Assembly: GCF_012276755.1 (NCBI RefSeq)
Contig: NZ_JAAXKX010000008.1
Span: forward strand, 62,001 to 126,000
Reading direction: 5' to 3'
Source: Marichromatium bheemlicum
GTDB lineage: Bacteria > Pseudomonadota > Gammaproteobacteria > Chromatiales > Chromatiaceae
Length of the DNA stretch: 64,000 bases
Part shown: positions 56,066 through 64,000 of the stretch, piece after piece
Numbering within the stretch: position 1 is the stretch's first letter
Layout of the letters: each line of letters begins with the position of its first letter
Translations under genes and position numbers: made by a program
Notes under the pieces: generated by a model
Database searches by the model: none
Told to the model about the DNA's origin: nothing
Seen by the model: only the letters and a program-made list of their open reading frames with translations

Positions 56066-57922
56066 TCAGATGGCCAGTTTCTTGACGTTACGACGGCCGT
56101 AGATCAGGTTGATCACGGCGCGCGAGCCGAGGATGGCCGTGAACATCGAGGTGACGATACCGATGAACAGGGTCACGGCGAAGCCCTTGACCGGCCCGGT
56201 GCCGAAGCTGAACAACACCACCGCCGCGATCAGGGTGGTGACGTTGGCGTCGACGATGGTCGAGAGTGCCTTGTCATAACCAGCGCGGATGCTCGCCTGC
56301 GGCGAGCTACCGTTGCGGATCTCCTCGCGGATGCGCTCGAAGATCAGCACGTTGGCATCAACCGCCATGCCCACGGTGAGCACGATACCGGCGATACCCG
56401 GCAGCGTCAGGGTCGCCTGCAGCAGCGAAAGCACCGCCACCATCATCACCAGGTTGACCACCAGCACCAGGTCGGCCACCAAACCGAACACCCGGTAGTA
56501 GAGCGCCATGAACAGCGCCACCAGGCCGAGACCGATCATCACCGAGCGGAAGCCCTGATCGATGTTGTCCTGACCCAGGCTCGGGCCGATGGTGCGTTCC
56601 TCGACGATCTGGATCGGTGCGGCCAAGGCGCCCGAACGCAGCAACAGCGCGGTGTTGTGCGCCTCCTCGCTGCTATCGAGCCCGGTGGTCTGGAAGCGCC
56701 GCCCGAAGGGCTCGCGGATGGTGGCGACGCTGATCACCTCCTCGACCTTCTGGGTGTGCTTGACCGGCTCGCCATCGACCAGCTCGGTGGTGGTGCGGTT
56801 CTCGATGAAGACCACCGCCATCGGCTTGCCGACGTTCTCAGTGGTGACGTTACGCATCCGCCGCGCACCCTGGCCGTCGAGGTTGACGAACACCGCCGGG
56901 GTACCACTTTGACTGTCGAAACCGGCCGAGGCGTCGGTGATCTGGTCACCGGTGACGATCACCCGACGCTTGAGCAGGATCGGCACGCCATCGCGGTCAC
57001 GATAGAGCCGGCTGCCCACCGGCACCCGCCCGGAGACGGCATCGGCGACACTGTGCTCGGTATCGACCAGGCGATACTCGAGGGTCGCGGTAGCGCCGAG
57101 GATGTCCTTGAGCCGGCCCGGATCCTGGGCACCGGGGAGCTGCACCACGATACGCCGCTCACCCTGACGGGCGATGCTTGGCTCGGCCACGCCGAGGGCG
57201 TTGACGCGATTGCGCAGGGTGGTGATGTTCTGCTTGAGGGCGAAGTCCTTGATCTGCTCCTGCTCGGCCGGCAGCAGCGCGACCTGGATCAGATAGGTGC
57301 CACCGCGTTCACTGTTGGTGAGCTCAAGGGCGCGGAACTCACGCCCGAGCAGCTTATCGGCCGCATCGCGCGTCTCCTCGTCCTTGAACTTGACCAGGAT
57401 CTCGCTACCCTCGCGCAGCACCGTCAGATAGCGGATCTTGTGTTCACGCAACTGGGCGCGGATATCGCTGACATAGCGTTCGAGCGCCTGGTCGAGCGCG
57501 CTCTCCATGTCGACGTCGATCACCACGTGGATACCACCACGCAGGTCGAGCCCGAGCGACATCGGGTTGAGCCCGAGCGCGCGCATCCACCCCGGCAGAT
57601 CGGCCGAGAGGGTCAACGCGGTGCGATAGCGCTCGGCGAGGGTACGTTCGATCACCTCCTGGCCGCGCAACTGCTCACCCGAGAGCGCAAAGCGCGCCAG
57701 CAGACGGCCGTCCTCGCTCAGCTCCACGTCCTTGTAAGGCACCCCGGCGTTGTCGAGCACGGCGCGGACCTCGTCGACGCTCGCCGCGGTCACCTCGACG
57801 CCTCGCGCGGGGGAGATCTCGATCGAGGGGTCCTGGGAGAACAGGTTCGGCATCGCCAGCACCAGCCCGAACAGGACCACGCCCAGGATGAGTAGATTCT
57901 TCCACAGGGGATATCGGTTCAT
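56066..57922 (-). CDS. secD: Protein translocase subunit SecD
   Basis: A 618-residue partner of SecF. TM1 is near residues 7-26, then the long periplasmic P1 domain with GLDLRGGIHVVIDVD (the D/G-rich motif after TM1 in SecD), and five C-terminal helices with GMAVDANVLIFERIREE. The start MNRYPLWKNLLIL at 57922 was chosen because the upstream 38 in-frame residues are proline/arginine-rich and unlike SecD. The order yajC-secD-secF is the usual one. Confidence 0.96.
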   Translation of the reverse strand: MNRYPLWKNLLILGVVLFGLVLAMPNLFSQDPSIEISPARGVEVTAASVDEVRAVLDNAGVPYKDVELSEDGRLLARFALSGEQLRGQEVIERTLAERYRTALTLSADLPGWMRALGLNPMSLGLDLRGGIHVVIDVDMESALDQALERYVSDIRAQLREHKIRYLTVLREGSEILVKFKDEETRDAADKLLGREFRALELTNSERGGTYLIQVALLPAEQEQIKDFALKQNITTLRNRVNALGVAEPSIARQGERRIVVQLPGAQDPGRLKDILGATATLEYRLVDTEHSVADAVSGRVPVGSRLYRDRDGVPILLKRRVIVTGDQITDASAGFDSQSGTPAVFVNLDGQGARRMRNVTTENVGKPMAVVFIENRTTTELVDGEPVKHTQKVEEVISVATIREPFGRRFQTTGLDSSEEAHNTALLLRSGALAAPIQIVEERTIGPSLGQDNIDQGFRSVMIGLGLVALFMALYYRVFGLVADLVLVVNLVMMVAVLSLLQATLTLPGIAGIVLTVGMAVDANVLIFERIREEIRNGSSPQASIRAGYDKALSTIVDANVTTLIAAVVLFSFGTGPVKGFAVTLFIGIVTSMFTAILGSRAVINLIYGRRNVKKLAI

Positions 57923-58081
57923 TGCAAGTCCAAGAGCAAAGGCATCAGCGATGCCACTGCGCGCAACGGGAAAACGGGGACGCGGACCGGGCACCGATCC
58001 AGGGATGGGGGTGGGTCCGCGAGATGGGTCGGACACGACGACGCCCGAGACCGCGGTCGGCCTCGGGCGTCGGGACGCTCT

Positions 58082-58414
58082 TTAGAGATCCTTGAGCGTG
58101 CCCTTGGGCATCACCGACTCGATCGCCTGGCGACGCACCTTCATCTGCACGCCCTCGGCGACCTCGACCAGGATGAAGTTCTCGCCGAGATCGGCGATAC
58201 GCCCGGCGATGCCGCCGAGGGTCACGATCTCATCGCCCTTGGCCAGGGCCTCGACCATCTTGCGATGCTCCTTCTGTCGCTTCGCCTGCGGACGGATCAG
58301 CAGGAAGTAGAAGACGACGGCGAACAGCACCAGTGGCAGCAGGGCCATGAAGGGGTCACCGCCAGCGGCGGCCGCCTCACCCTGGGCGAGGGCGTCGGAG
58401 ATAAAGAAGCTCAT
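58082..58414 (-). CDS. yajC: Sec translocon accessory protein YajC
   Basis: A 110-residue single-pass membrane protein. The helix LLPLVLFAVVFYFLLIRPQA lies at about residues 25-44, ending in the family motif RPQAKRQKEH, followed by a small SH3-like domain (GDEIVTLGGIAGRI). It is upstream of secDF and downstream of tgt in the standard tgt-yajC-secD-secF order. Confidence 0.96.
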   Translation of the reverse strand: MSFFISDALAQGEAAAAGGDPFMALLPLVLFAVVFYFLLIRPQAKRQKEHRKMVEALAKGDEIVTLGGIAGRIADLGENFILVEVAEGVQMKVRRQAIESVMPKGTLKDL

Positions 58415-58607
58415 ATCGGTTCCTTCGGCGTTTGGATCGATCTCACTCGATCCAGTGGATGTGGAAACGGACCGGCACGACCTGGGCCACGCGATCGCAG
58501 AAATTCCAGCGCGCGATTATCGCACAGCGCCGACCAAGATACAGCGTCGCCACACGCTGCGACGCCGACTCGGTGGCAGCGTGTGTGCATCGCGACGCAA
58601 CTGCGGC

Positions 58608-60423
<1,816 letters not shown>

Positions 60424-60483
60424 GCAATGATCGGCGATCCTAAAGCCCCATTGTGCCCGTAATCGACAGCGCGCTCCAGACGC

Positions 60484-60560
60484 AGCGGCCAGCGGCCAGC
60501 GGCCAGCGGCCAGCGGCCAGCGGCCAGCGGCCAGCGGCCAGCGGCCAGCGGCCAGCGGCC
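60484..60560 (+). repeat. 7-bp satellite (AGCGGCC)11
   Basis: Eleven perfect units of AGCGGCC, followed by AGCAGATTGAACCGCGAAGG. It mirrors the satellite-plus-repeat arrangement at 38361. Confidence 0.97.
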
Positions 60561-60563
60561 AGC

Positions 60564-61140
60564 AGATTGAACCGCGAAGGCACGAAGCACGCAAAGGGGT
60601 TTGGATAGGCAAGACTCCGACGCCGACGTGGGCCATCACTGGAGGCTGATCGCTGGAAGCTCATTCGAACTGCGAAGGCGCGAAGCACGCAAAGGGGCTT
60701 GGATAGGCAAGACTCCGACGCCGACGTGGGCCATCACTGGATGGCTGATCGCTGGAAGTTCATTCGAACTGCGAAGGCGCGAAGCACGCAAAGGGGTTTG
60801 GATAGGCAAGACCGCAGCGCCGACGTGGGCCATCACTGGAGGCTGATCGCTGGAAGCTCATTCGAACCGCGAAGGCGCGAAGCACGCAAAGGGGCTTGGA
60901 TAGGCAAGACTCCGACGCCGACGTGGGCCATCACTGGAGGCTGATCGCTGGAAGTTCATTCGAACTGCGAAGGCACGAAGCACGCAAAGGGGCTTGGATA
61001 GGCAAGACTCCGACGCCGACGTGGGCCATCACTGGAGGCTGATCGCTGGAAGCTCAATCGAACCGCGAAGGCGCGAAGCGCGCAAAGGGGTTTGGATAGG
61101 CAAGACCGCAGCGCCGACGCGGGGCATCACTGGAGGCTGT
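60564..61140 (+). repeat. Tandem array of 98-bp units (about 6 copies)
   Basis: TTGGATAGGCAAGAC recurs at 60601, 60699, 60798, 60896, 60994 and 61092, a period of 98 (once 99) bp. Each unit carries one GAAC(C/T)GCGAAGGCRCGAAGC repeat, then GTGGGCCATCACTGG and CTGATCGCTGGAAG. Units are nearly identical, without unique spacers, so it is not a CRISPR array. Open frames in it are repeat-derived. Confidence 0.95.
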
Positions 61141-61182
61141 CAGCTGGCGGCTGATCGCTGATCGCTGGAAGCCCTTCTCATT

Positions 61183-61287
61183 CTTTGCGCCCTTTGGGCC
61201 TTTGCGGTTCAAACTTCCTGGCGGCTGGCGGCTGATCGCTGGAAGCCCTTCTCTTCTTTGCGCCCTTTGGGCCTTTGCGGTTCAGAC
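61183..61287 (-). repeat. Two reverse copies of the GAACCGCRAAG repeat
   Basis: CTTTGCGCCCTTTGGGCCTT plus TGCGGTTCA occurs at 61183 and 61256 (period 73 bp), inverted relative to the 98-bp array. The whole array is therefore bounded by inverted repeats, as is the GxxExxY cassette. Confidence 0.85.
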
Positions 61288-61308
61288 TTCCTGGCGGCTG
61301 GCGACGCC

Positions 61309-61845
61309 CTACGCGAGCAGGGCGCGATGGCGTTGACGCAGCTTGGCGAGCTTGGGGTCGATCACCGCCTGGCAGTAGGGCTGCCGGGGGTGGCGGCGGA
61401 AGTAGCCCTGATGCTCGGGTTCGGCCGCGTAGAAGGTCGGCACCGGGAGGAGCTCGGTGACGATGGGATCGGGCCAGAGCCCGGCGGCGTCGAGCCGGGC
61501 GATCATCGCCGCGGCCTGCTCGCGCTGCACCGCGTTGTGATGGAAGATCACCGAGCGGTACTGGGTGCCAATGTCGGCGCCCTGGCGGTTACGCGTGGTC
61601 GGGTCATGGAGGGTGAAGAACACCTTGAGCAGGGACGCGTAATCGATCACCGTCGGATCGAACCGCACCTGCACCACCTCGGCATGACCGGTATCGCCAC
61701 GACAGACGTCGCGATAGCCGGGTTGTTCCAACCCGCCGCCGGCATAACCGGAGACCACCGTCTCCACACCACGCAGCCGCTCGAATCCTGCCTCCAGACA
61801 CCAGAAGCAACCACCCCCCAGGGTCGCTAGCGCGTGTTGCATCAT
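61309..61845 (-). CDS. msrA: Peptide methionine sulfoxide reductase MsrA
   Basis: A 178-residue repair enzyme that reduces methionine-S-sulfoxide in proteins. The active-site GGGCFWCLEAGFE carries the catalytic cysteine near residue 14. The conserved GYAGG, GHAEVVQVRFDP and YRSVIF segments follow. GGGAGA precedes the paired ATGs at 61845 and 61842. The C-terminus lacks an obvious second resolving-cysteine motif except the C in PYCQAV. Confidence 0.96.
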   Translation of the reverse strand: MMQHALATLGGGCFWCLEAGFERLRGVETVVSGYAGGGLEQPGYRDVCRGDTGHAEVVQVRFDPTVIDYASLLKVFFTLHDPTTRNRQGADIGTQYRSVIFHHNAVQREQAAAMIARLDAAGLWPDPIVTELLPVPTFYAAEPEHQGYFRRHPRQPYCQAVIDPKLAKLRQRHRALLA

Positions 61846-62080
61846 TGCTCTCCCGTCACCGTCTGAGCATGGACCCATGCCCGCGTGCCGGGCCCGTTCA
61901 TCACAGATTGCGCTCACTCGGCCTCGAGACAAGGGCCCCGGATCCGCCAAGGTGCGGCCTCGCCGAGGGCAACGAACTGATGGATATCAATGCGTCCGCC
62001 CTACCCCATGGCCGCATGCTTAGGCCATCGACGCCCCTCGGGGCATCTCGGCAGCACAACCGACACCCCGCAGAAGGGTC
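61846..62080. other. Intergenic region upstream of msrA
   Basis: Nothing recognised; no supported reading frame. It leads into the candidate small RNA region. Confidence 0.5.
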
Positions 62081-62199
62081 TTGACAAGAAAACCGGCACT
62101 TAAGAAAATTATGATGTACTAAAGCTGGGGCTTTGGTGCATCCTCAAACCTCCTTTGGTGGTAATGATTTCAAAGCGCGGCAAACACCGCGCTTTTTTT
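62081..62199 (+). ncRNA. Candidate small RNA with intrinsic terminator
   Basis: A locally AT-rich segment. It starts with a consensus -35 TTGACA (62081-62086), and a -10-like AAAATT (18-bp spacer) or TATGAT (23-bp spacer) lies near 62105-62115. A small hairpin AAAGC/GCTTT follows near 62121, and it ends with a strong intrinsic terminator. A transcript of about 80-95 nt is predicted. It holds no convincing open reading frame with a ribosome-binding site. The promoter spacing is imperfect. Confidence 0.4.
62172..62199 (+). terminator. Intrinsic terminator of the candidate small RNA
   Basis: GCGCGG (62175-62180), loop CAAACA, CCGCGC (62187-62192), then seven T residues. This is the best intrinsic terminator in the window. 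The T-run overlaps the stop codon of the convergent DUF2934 gene. Confidence 0.85.
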
Positions 62200-62410
62200 A
62201 TGGCTGCCGCGCCTCGAGCAACCGCAACCCGTGCATCACCGGCACCCCCGTCGCGGCGACAGCCAACATGACATCGACCGCCCGCTCGGCGGCAAGCCAG
62301 TCGGCCTCGGCCCCACCCGGCGCAAATCCCCGCTGCTCGGCCAGATAGTAGGCCGCCACCGCAATCATCTGGTGTCTGCGTGCAGCGCTCGGCCGTCTGT
62401 TCGTTTCCAT
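62198..62410 (-). CDS. DUF2934 domain protein
   Basis: A 70-residue protein with the DUF2934 pattern IAVAAYYLAEQRGFAPGGAEADWLAAE, in which AYxxxExRG and DWxxAE are the conserved parts. Function of the family is unknown. It is cytoplasmic, with no signal peptide. Its stop codon lies within the T-run of the plus-strand terminator, so its 3' end is shared with the candidate small RNA. Confidence 0.8.
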   Translation of the reverse strand: METNRRPSAARRHQMIAVAAYYLAEQRGFAPGGAEADWLAAERAVDVMLAVAATGVPVMHGLRLLEARQP

Positions 62411-62575
62411 ACACCCTCCGCATCGATCTCGGTCATCTCAACACGGTCCCCTCTCGCCTCGCCGCCCTCTGACCAAGCGTCCGGCGCTTGCATCGCCCGT
62501 ACGACGGCGCGATGCTGCGCACACGATATGAAATCGACTCTCAGAGTCCAACCCACATCTACAGAGGGGACCGAC

Positions 62576-63088
62576 ATGGCCGCCCGCACGCCATCGCTGC
62601 ACCACCGCATCCGGCTCGCTCTGGGCCACGCCTGGCGTATCCTCGGCGATCCCACACTCGCCGATCGACTCGATCGCCCGAGCCCCAGTGTCCAGGAGCA
62701 CCGCACCGATCAGGCCGACGCGGCCCTACAGTTACTCGCACTGCTCCAGCGCGAGGGGCGCTTGGTCGACTTCCTGCAGCAAGACATCGAGGGCAGCGAC
62801 GACGCGACACTCGGCGCCGCCGCCCGCATCGTCCACCAGGGGTGTCGTCGCGTGCTCGACGCGCACCTGCCGCTGGCCCCGATCAGCCAGGCGCCCGAGG
62901 GCGCCCGCATCACCCTCGAGCCCGGCTTCGACGCCAACCGGCTGCGCCCGAGCGGCGCCCTGGTCGGCGAGCCGCCCTTCACCGGCACCCTCGTGCACCC
63001 CGGCTGGGAGGTCCGCGCGATACGCCTGCCCACCCCCACCCCGGGCCAAGACCCACGCATCATCGCCGCCGCGGAGGTCGAGCTGTGA
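62576..63088 (+). CDS. DUF2760 domain protein
   Basis: A 170-residue protein with the DUF2760 features: LQLLALLQREGRLVDFLQQDI, GAAARIVHQGCRRVL and VHPGWEVRAIRLP. AGGGGA precedes ATG 62576. Its stop overlaps the GTG start of the Hsp70-like gene (GTGA), so they form one transcription unit. DUF2760 genes are usually found with one or two Hsp70-like genes; the joint function is unknown. Confidence 0.88.
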   Translation: MAARTPSLHHRIRLALGHAWRILGDPTLADRLDRPSPSVQEHRTDQADAALQLLALLQREGRLVDFLQQDIEGSDDATLGAAARIVHQGCRRVLDAHLPLAPISQAPEGARITLEPGFDANRLRPSGALVGEPPFTGTLVHPGWEVRAIRLPTPTPGQDPRIIAAAEVEL

Positions 63089-64000
63089 GCAGCCCACGCC
63101 ATGCCGTTGGTATCGATCTCGGCACCACCCATTGCGCGCTCTCCTGGATCGACGCCGACAACAGCGAGGGCGAGCGAATCGCGCAGCACCAGCTGACCAT
63201 CCCACAACTGACCGCCCCTGGCACCCTGGAGTCGCGCGCGCTGCTGCCCGCCTTCCTCTATCTGCCACACCGCGACGAACTCGATCCCGGCGCACTCGCC
63301 CTGCCCTGGCCGGCGGCGCCGACCCCGATCGCCGGCGCATTGGCGCGTACGCTCGGTCTCACCACCCCGATCCGGCTGGTGGCGAGCGCCAAGAGCTGGC
63401 TGTGCCACCCCGAGGTCGATCGCGAGGCGCCGATCCTACCGCTCGAGGCCCCGGACGCGATCGAGCGGATCTCGCCGCTGGCCGCGACCATGCAGTATCT
63501 CGCCCATCTGCGCGCGGCCTGGGACAGCGCCCATCCCCGGGACCCGCTCTCCGAGCAGGCGCTGACCATCACCGTCCCTGCCTCCTTCGACCCGGCCGCG
63601 CGCGAGCTCACCGCCGCCGCTGCGCGCGCCGTCGGGCTCGCCGACTTCACCCTGCTCGAGGAGCCGCAGGCGGCACTCTACAGCTGGATCGCGGCGAGCG
63701 CCGGCGGTTGGCGCGAACAGGTCGCGGTCGGCGACCTGATCCTGGTGATCGACGTCGGCGGCGGCACCACCGATCTCTCACTGATCGCCGTCGATGCGCG
63801 CGAGGGCGCGCTCGAACTGACCCGGGTCGCGGTCGGCGAGCACATCCTGCTCGGCGGCGACAACATGGACCTGGCGCTCGCCCACCGGCTGCGCGCCAAG
63901 CTCGCCGACGCCGGGGTCGAACTCGACCGCTGGCAGCTCCAGCAGCTCACCCACGGCTGTCGTGACGCCAAGGAGGCACTGTTCGCCGACCCCGCGCTGG
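63085..64000 (+). CDS. Hsp70-family protein (partial, 3' end outside the window)
   Basis: It starts at GTG 63085, overlapping the DUF2760 stop, and is open to the window end (305 codons seen). The ATPase phosphate-1 motif is VGIDLGTTHCALSW, the phosphate-2 motif is LVIDVGGGTTDLSL, and the EEPQAALYSW segment is typical of Hsp70 actin-like domains. It is not HscA or DnaK by context. It belongs to the DUF2760-associated Hsp70 paralogs, whose clients are not known. The substrate-binding domain lies beyond the window. Confidence 0.92.
   Translation, partial: MSSPRHAVGIDLGTTHCALSWIDADNSEGERIAQHQLTIPQLTAPGTLESRALLPAFLYLPHRDELDPGALALPWPAAPTPIAGALARTLGLTTPIRLVASAKSWLCHPEVDREAPILPLEAPDAIERISPLAATMQYLAHLRAAWDSAHPRDPLSEQALTITVPASFDPAARELTAAAARAVGLADFTLLEEPQAALYSWIAASAGGWREQVAVGDLILVIDVGGGTTDLSLIAVDAREGALELTRVAVGEHILLGGDNMDLALAHRLRAKLADAGVELDRWQLQQLTHGCRDAKEALFADPAL

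Noticed and set aside
55913-57895. 660-codon frame antisense to secD
   Set aside because: Overlaps secD entirely; Asp/His/Arg-rich shadow with no domain.
60601-60944. Repetitive short proteins with WIGKTPTPTWAITG-like repeats
   Set aside because: Direct products of the 98-bp array with no start signals. The period of 98 is not a multiple of three, so the frame changes in each unit.
60564-61140. CRISPR array
   Set aside because: The whole 98-bp unit is conserved; there are no variable spacers and no cas genes.

Overview
This 64 kb window is a high-GC chromosomal segment that most resembles a purple sulfur or other sulfur-oxidising autotrophic gammaproteobacterium (Chromatiaceae-like, for example the Allochromatium/Marichromatium group; the genus is an inference). 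The basis is a form I RuBisCO operon with its CbbR regulator and CbbQ/CbbO activases, a Calvin-cycle/glycolysis cluster (tkt-gap-pgk-pyk), soxYZ, a sulfide:quinone oxidoreductase-like flavoprotein, and many ordinary gammaproteobacterial housekeeping genes. No rRNA or tRNA gene and no CRISPR array was seen. The first gene (pyk) and the last gene (Hsp70-like) run off the window.

Layout. 1-5.4 kb (minus): tkt, gap, pgk, pyk. 5.7-6.3 kb: a thioredoxin-fold protein. 6.6-10.4 kb (plus): the SAM cycle genes metK, a SAH riboswitch, ahcY and metF. 10.4-13.2 kb (minus): gloB and dxs. 13.3-20.3 kb: cbbR divergent from cbbL-cbbS-cbbQ-[inserted GxxExxY gene]-cbbO. 20.4-26.3 kb: a lower-GC accessory island. 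Its minus-strand genes run DUF2188 protein, metallo-beta-lactamase-fold protein, E2-E1-JAB triple fusion, four-helix membrane protein; a divergent XRE repressor/ImmA peptidase pair faces them. 26.3-27.7 kb: a REP-associated tyrosine transposase with a duplicated 5' end. 27.8-32.8 kb: a 1450-residue membrane protein and a decayed rsgA. 32.9-36.4 kb: a small secreted protein, an aldehyde dehydrogenase with a divergent AraC regulator, and a superinfection-immunity-type membrane protein. 36.7-40.6 kb: a chemoreceptor, a repeat array and a DUF5610-like protein. 40.6-41.6 kb: no intact gene. 41.6-47.8 kb: suhB, trmJ, cysE, iscR, hscB, a rhodanese, a lipid A acyltransferase-like protein and soxYZ. 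47.9-53.8 kb: a BepA-like protease, a small acidic protein, an ABC exporter (YbbP/YbbA type) and tesA. 53.9-60.4 kb: the SQR-like flavoprotein, secF, secD, yajC, tgt and a HAD hydrolase. 60.4-61.3 kb: a second repeat array. 61.3-64 kb: msrA, a candidate small RNA, a DUF2934 protein, and a DUF2760-Hsp70 pair.

The most interesting region is 20.4-26.3 kb. It encodes a complete ubiquitin-like activating, conjugating and deconjugating enzyme in one chain, with an MBL-fold enzyme, a membrane protein and a DUF2188 protein, but no recognisable ubiquitin-like protein and no CBASS nucleotidyltransferase. Two palindromic operators lie between this operon and the XRE/ImmA pair. I read it as a candidate conjugation-based defence or stress system. 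The second point of interest is a dispersed repeat family (core GAACCGCRAAG) that flanks the GxxExxY gene inside the cbb operon as inverted ends and also forms two composite tandem arrays elsewhere.
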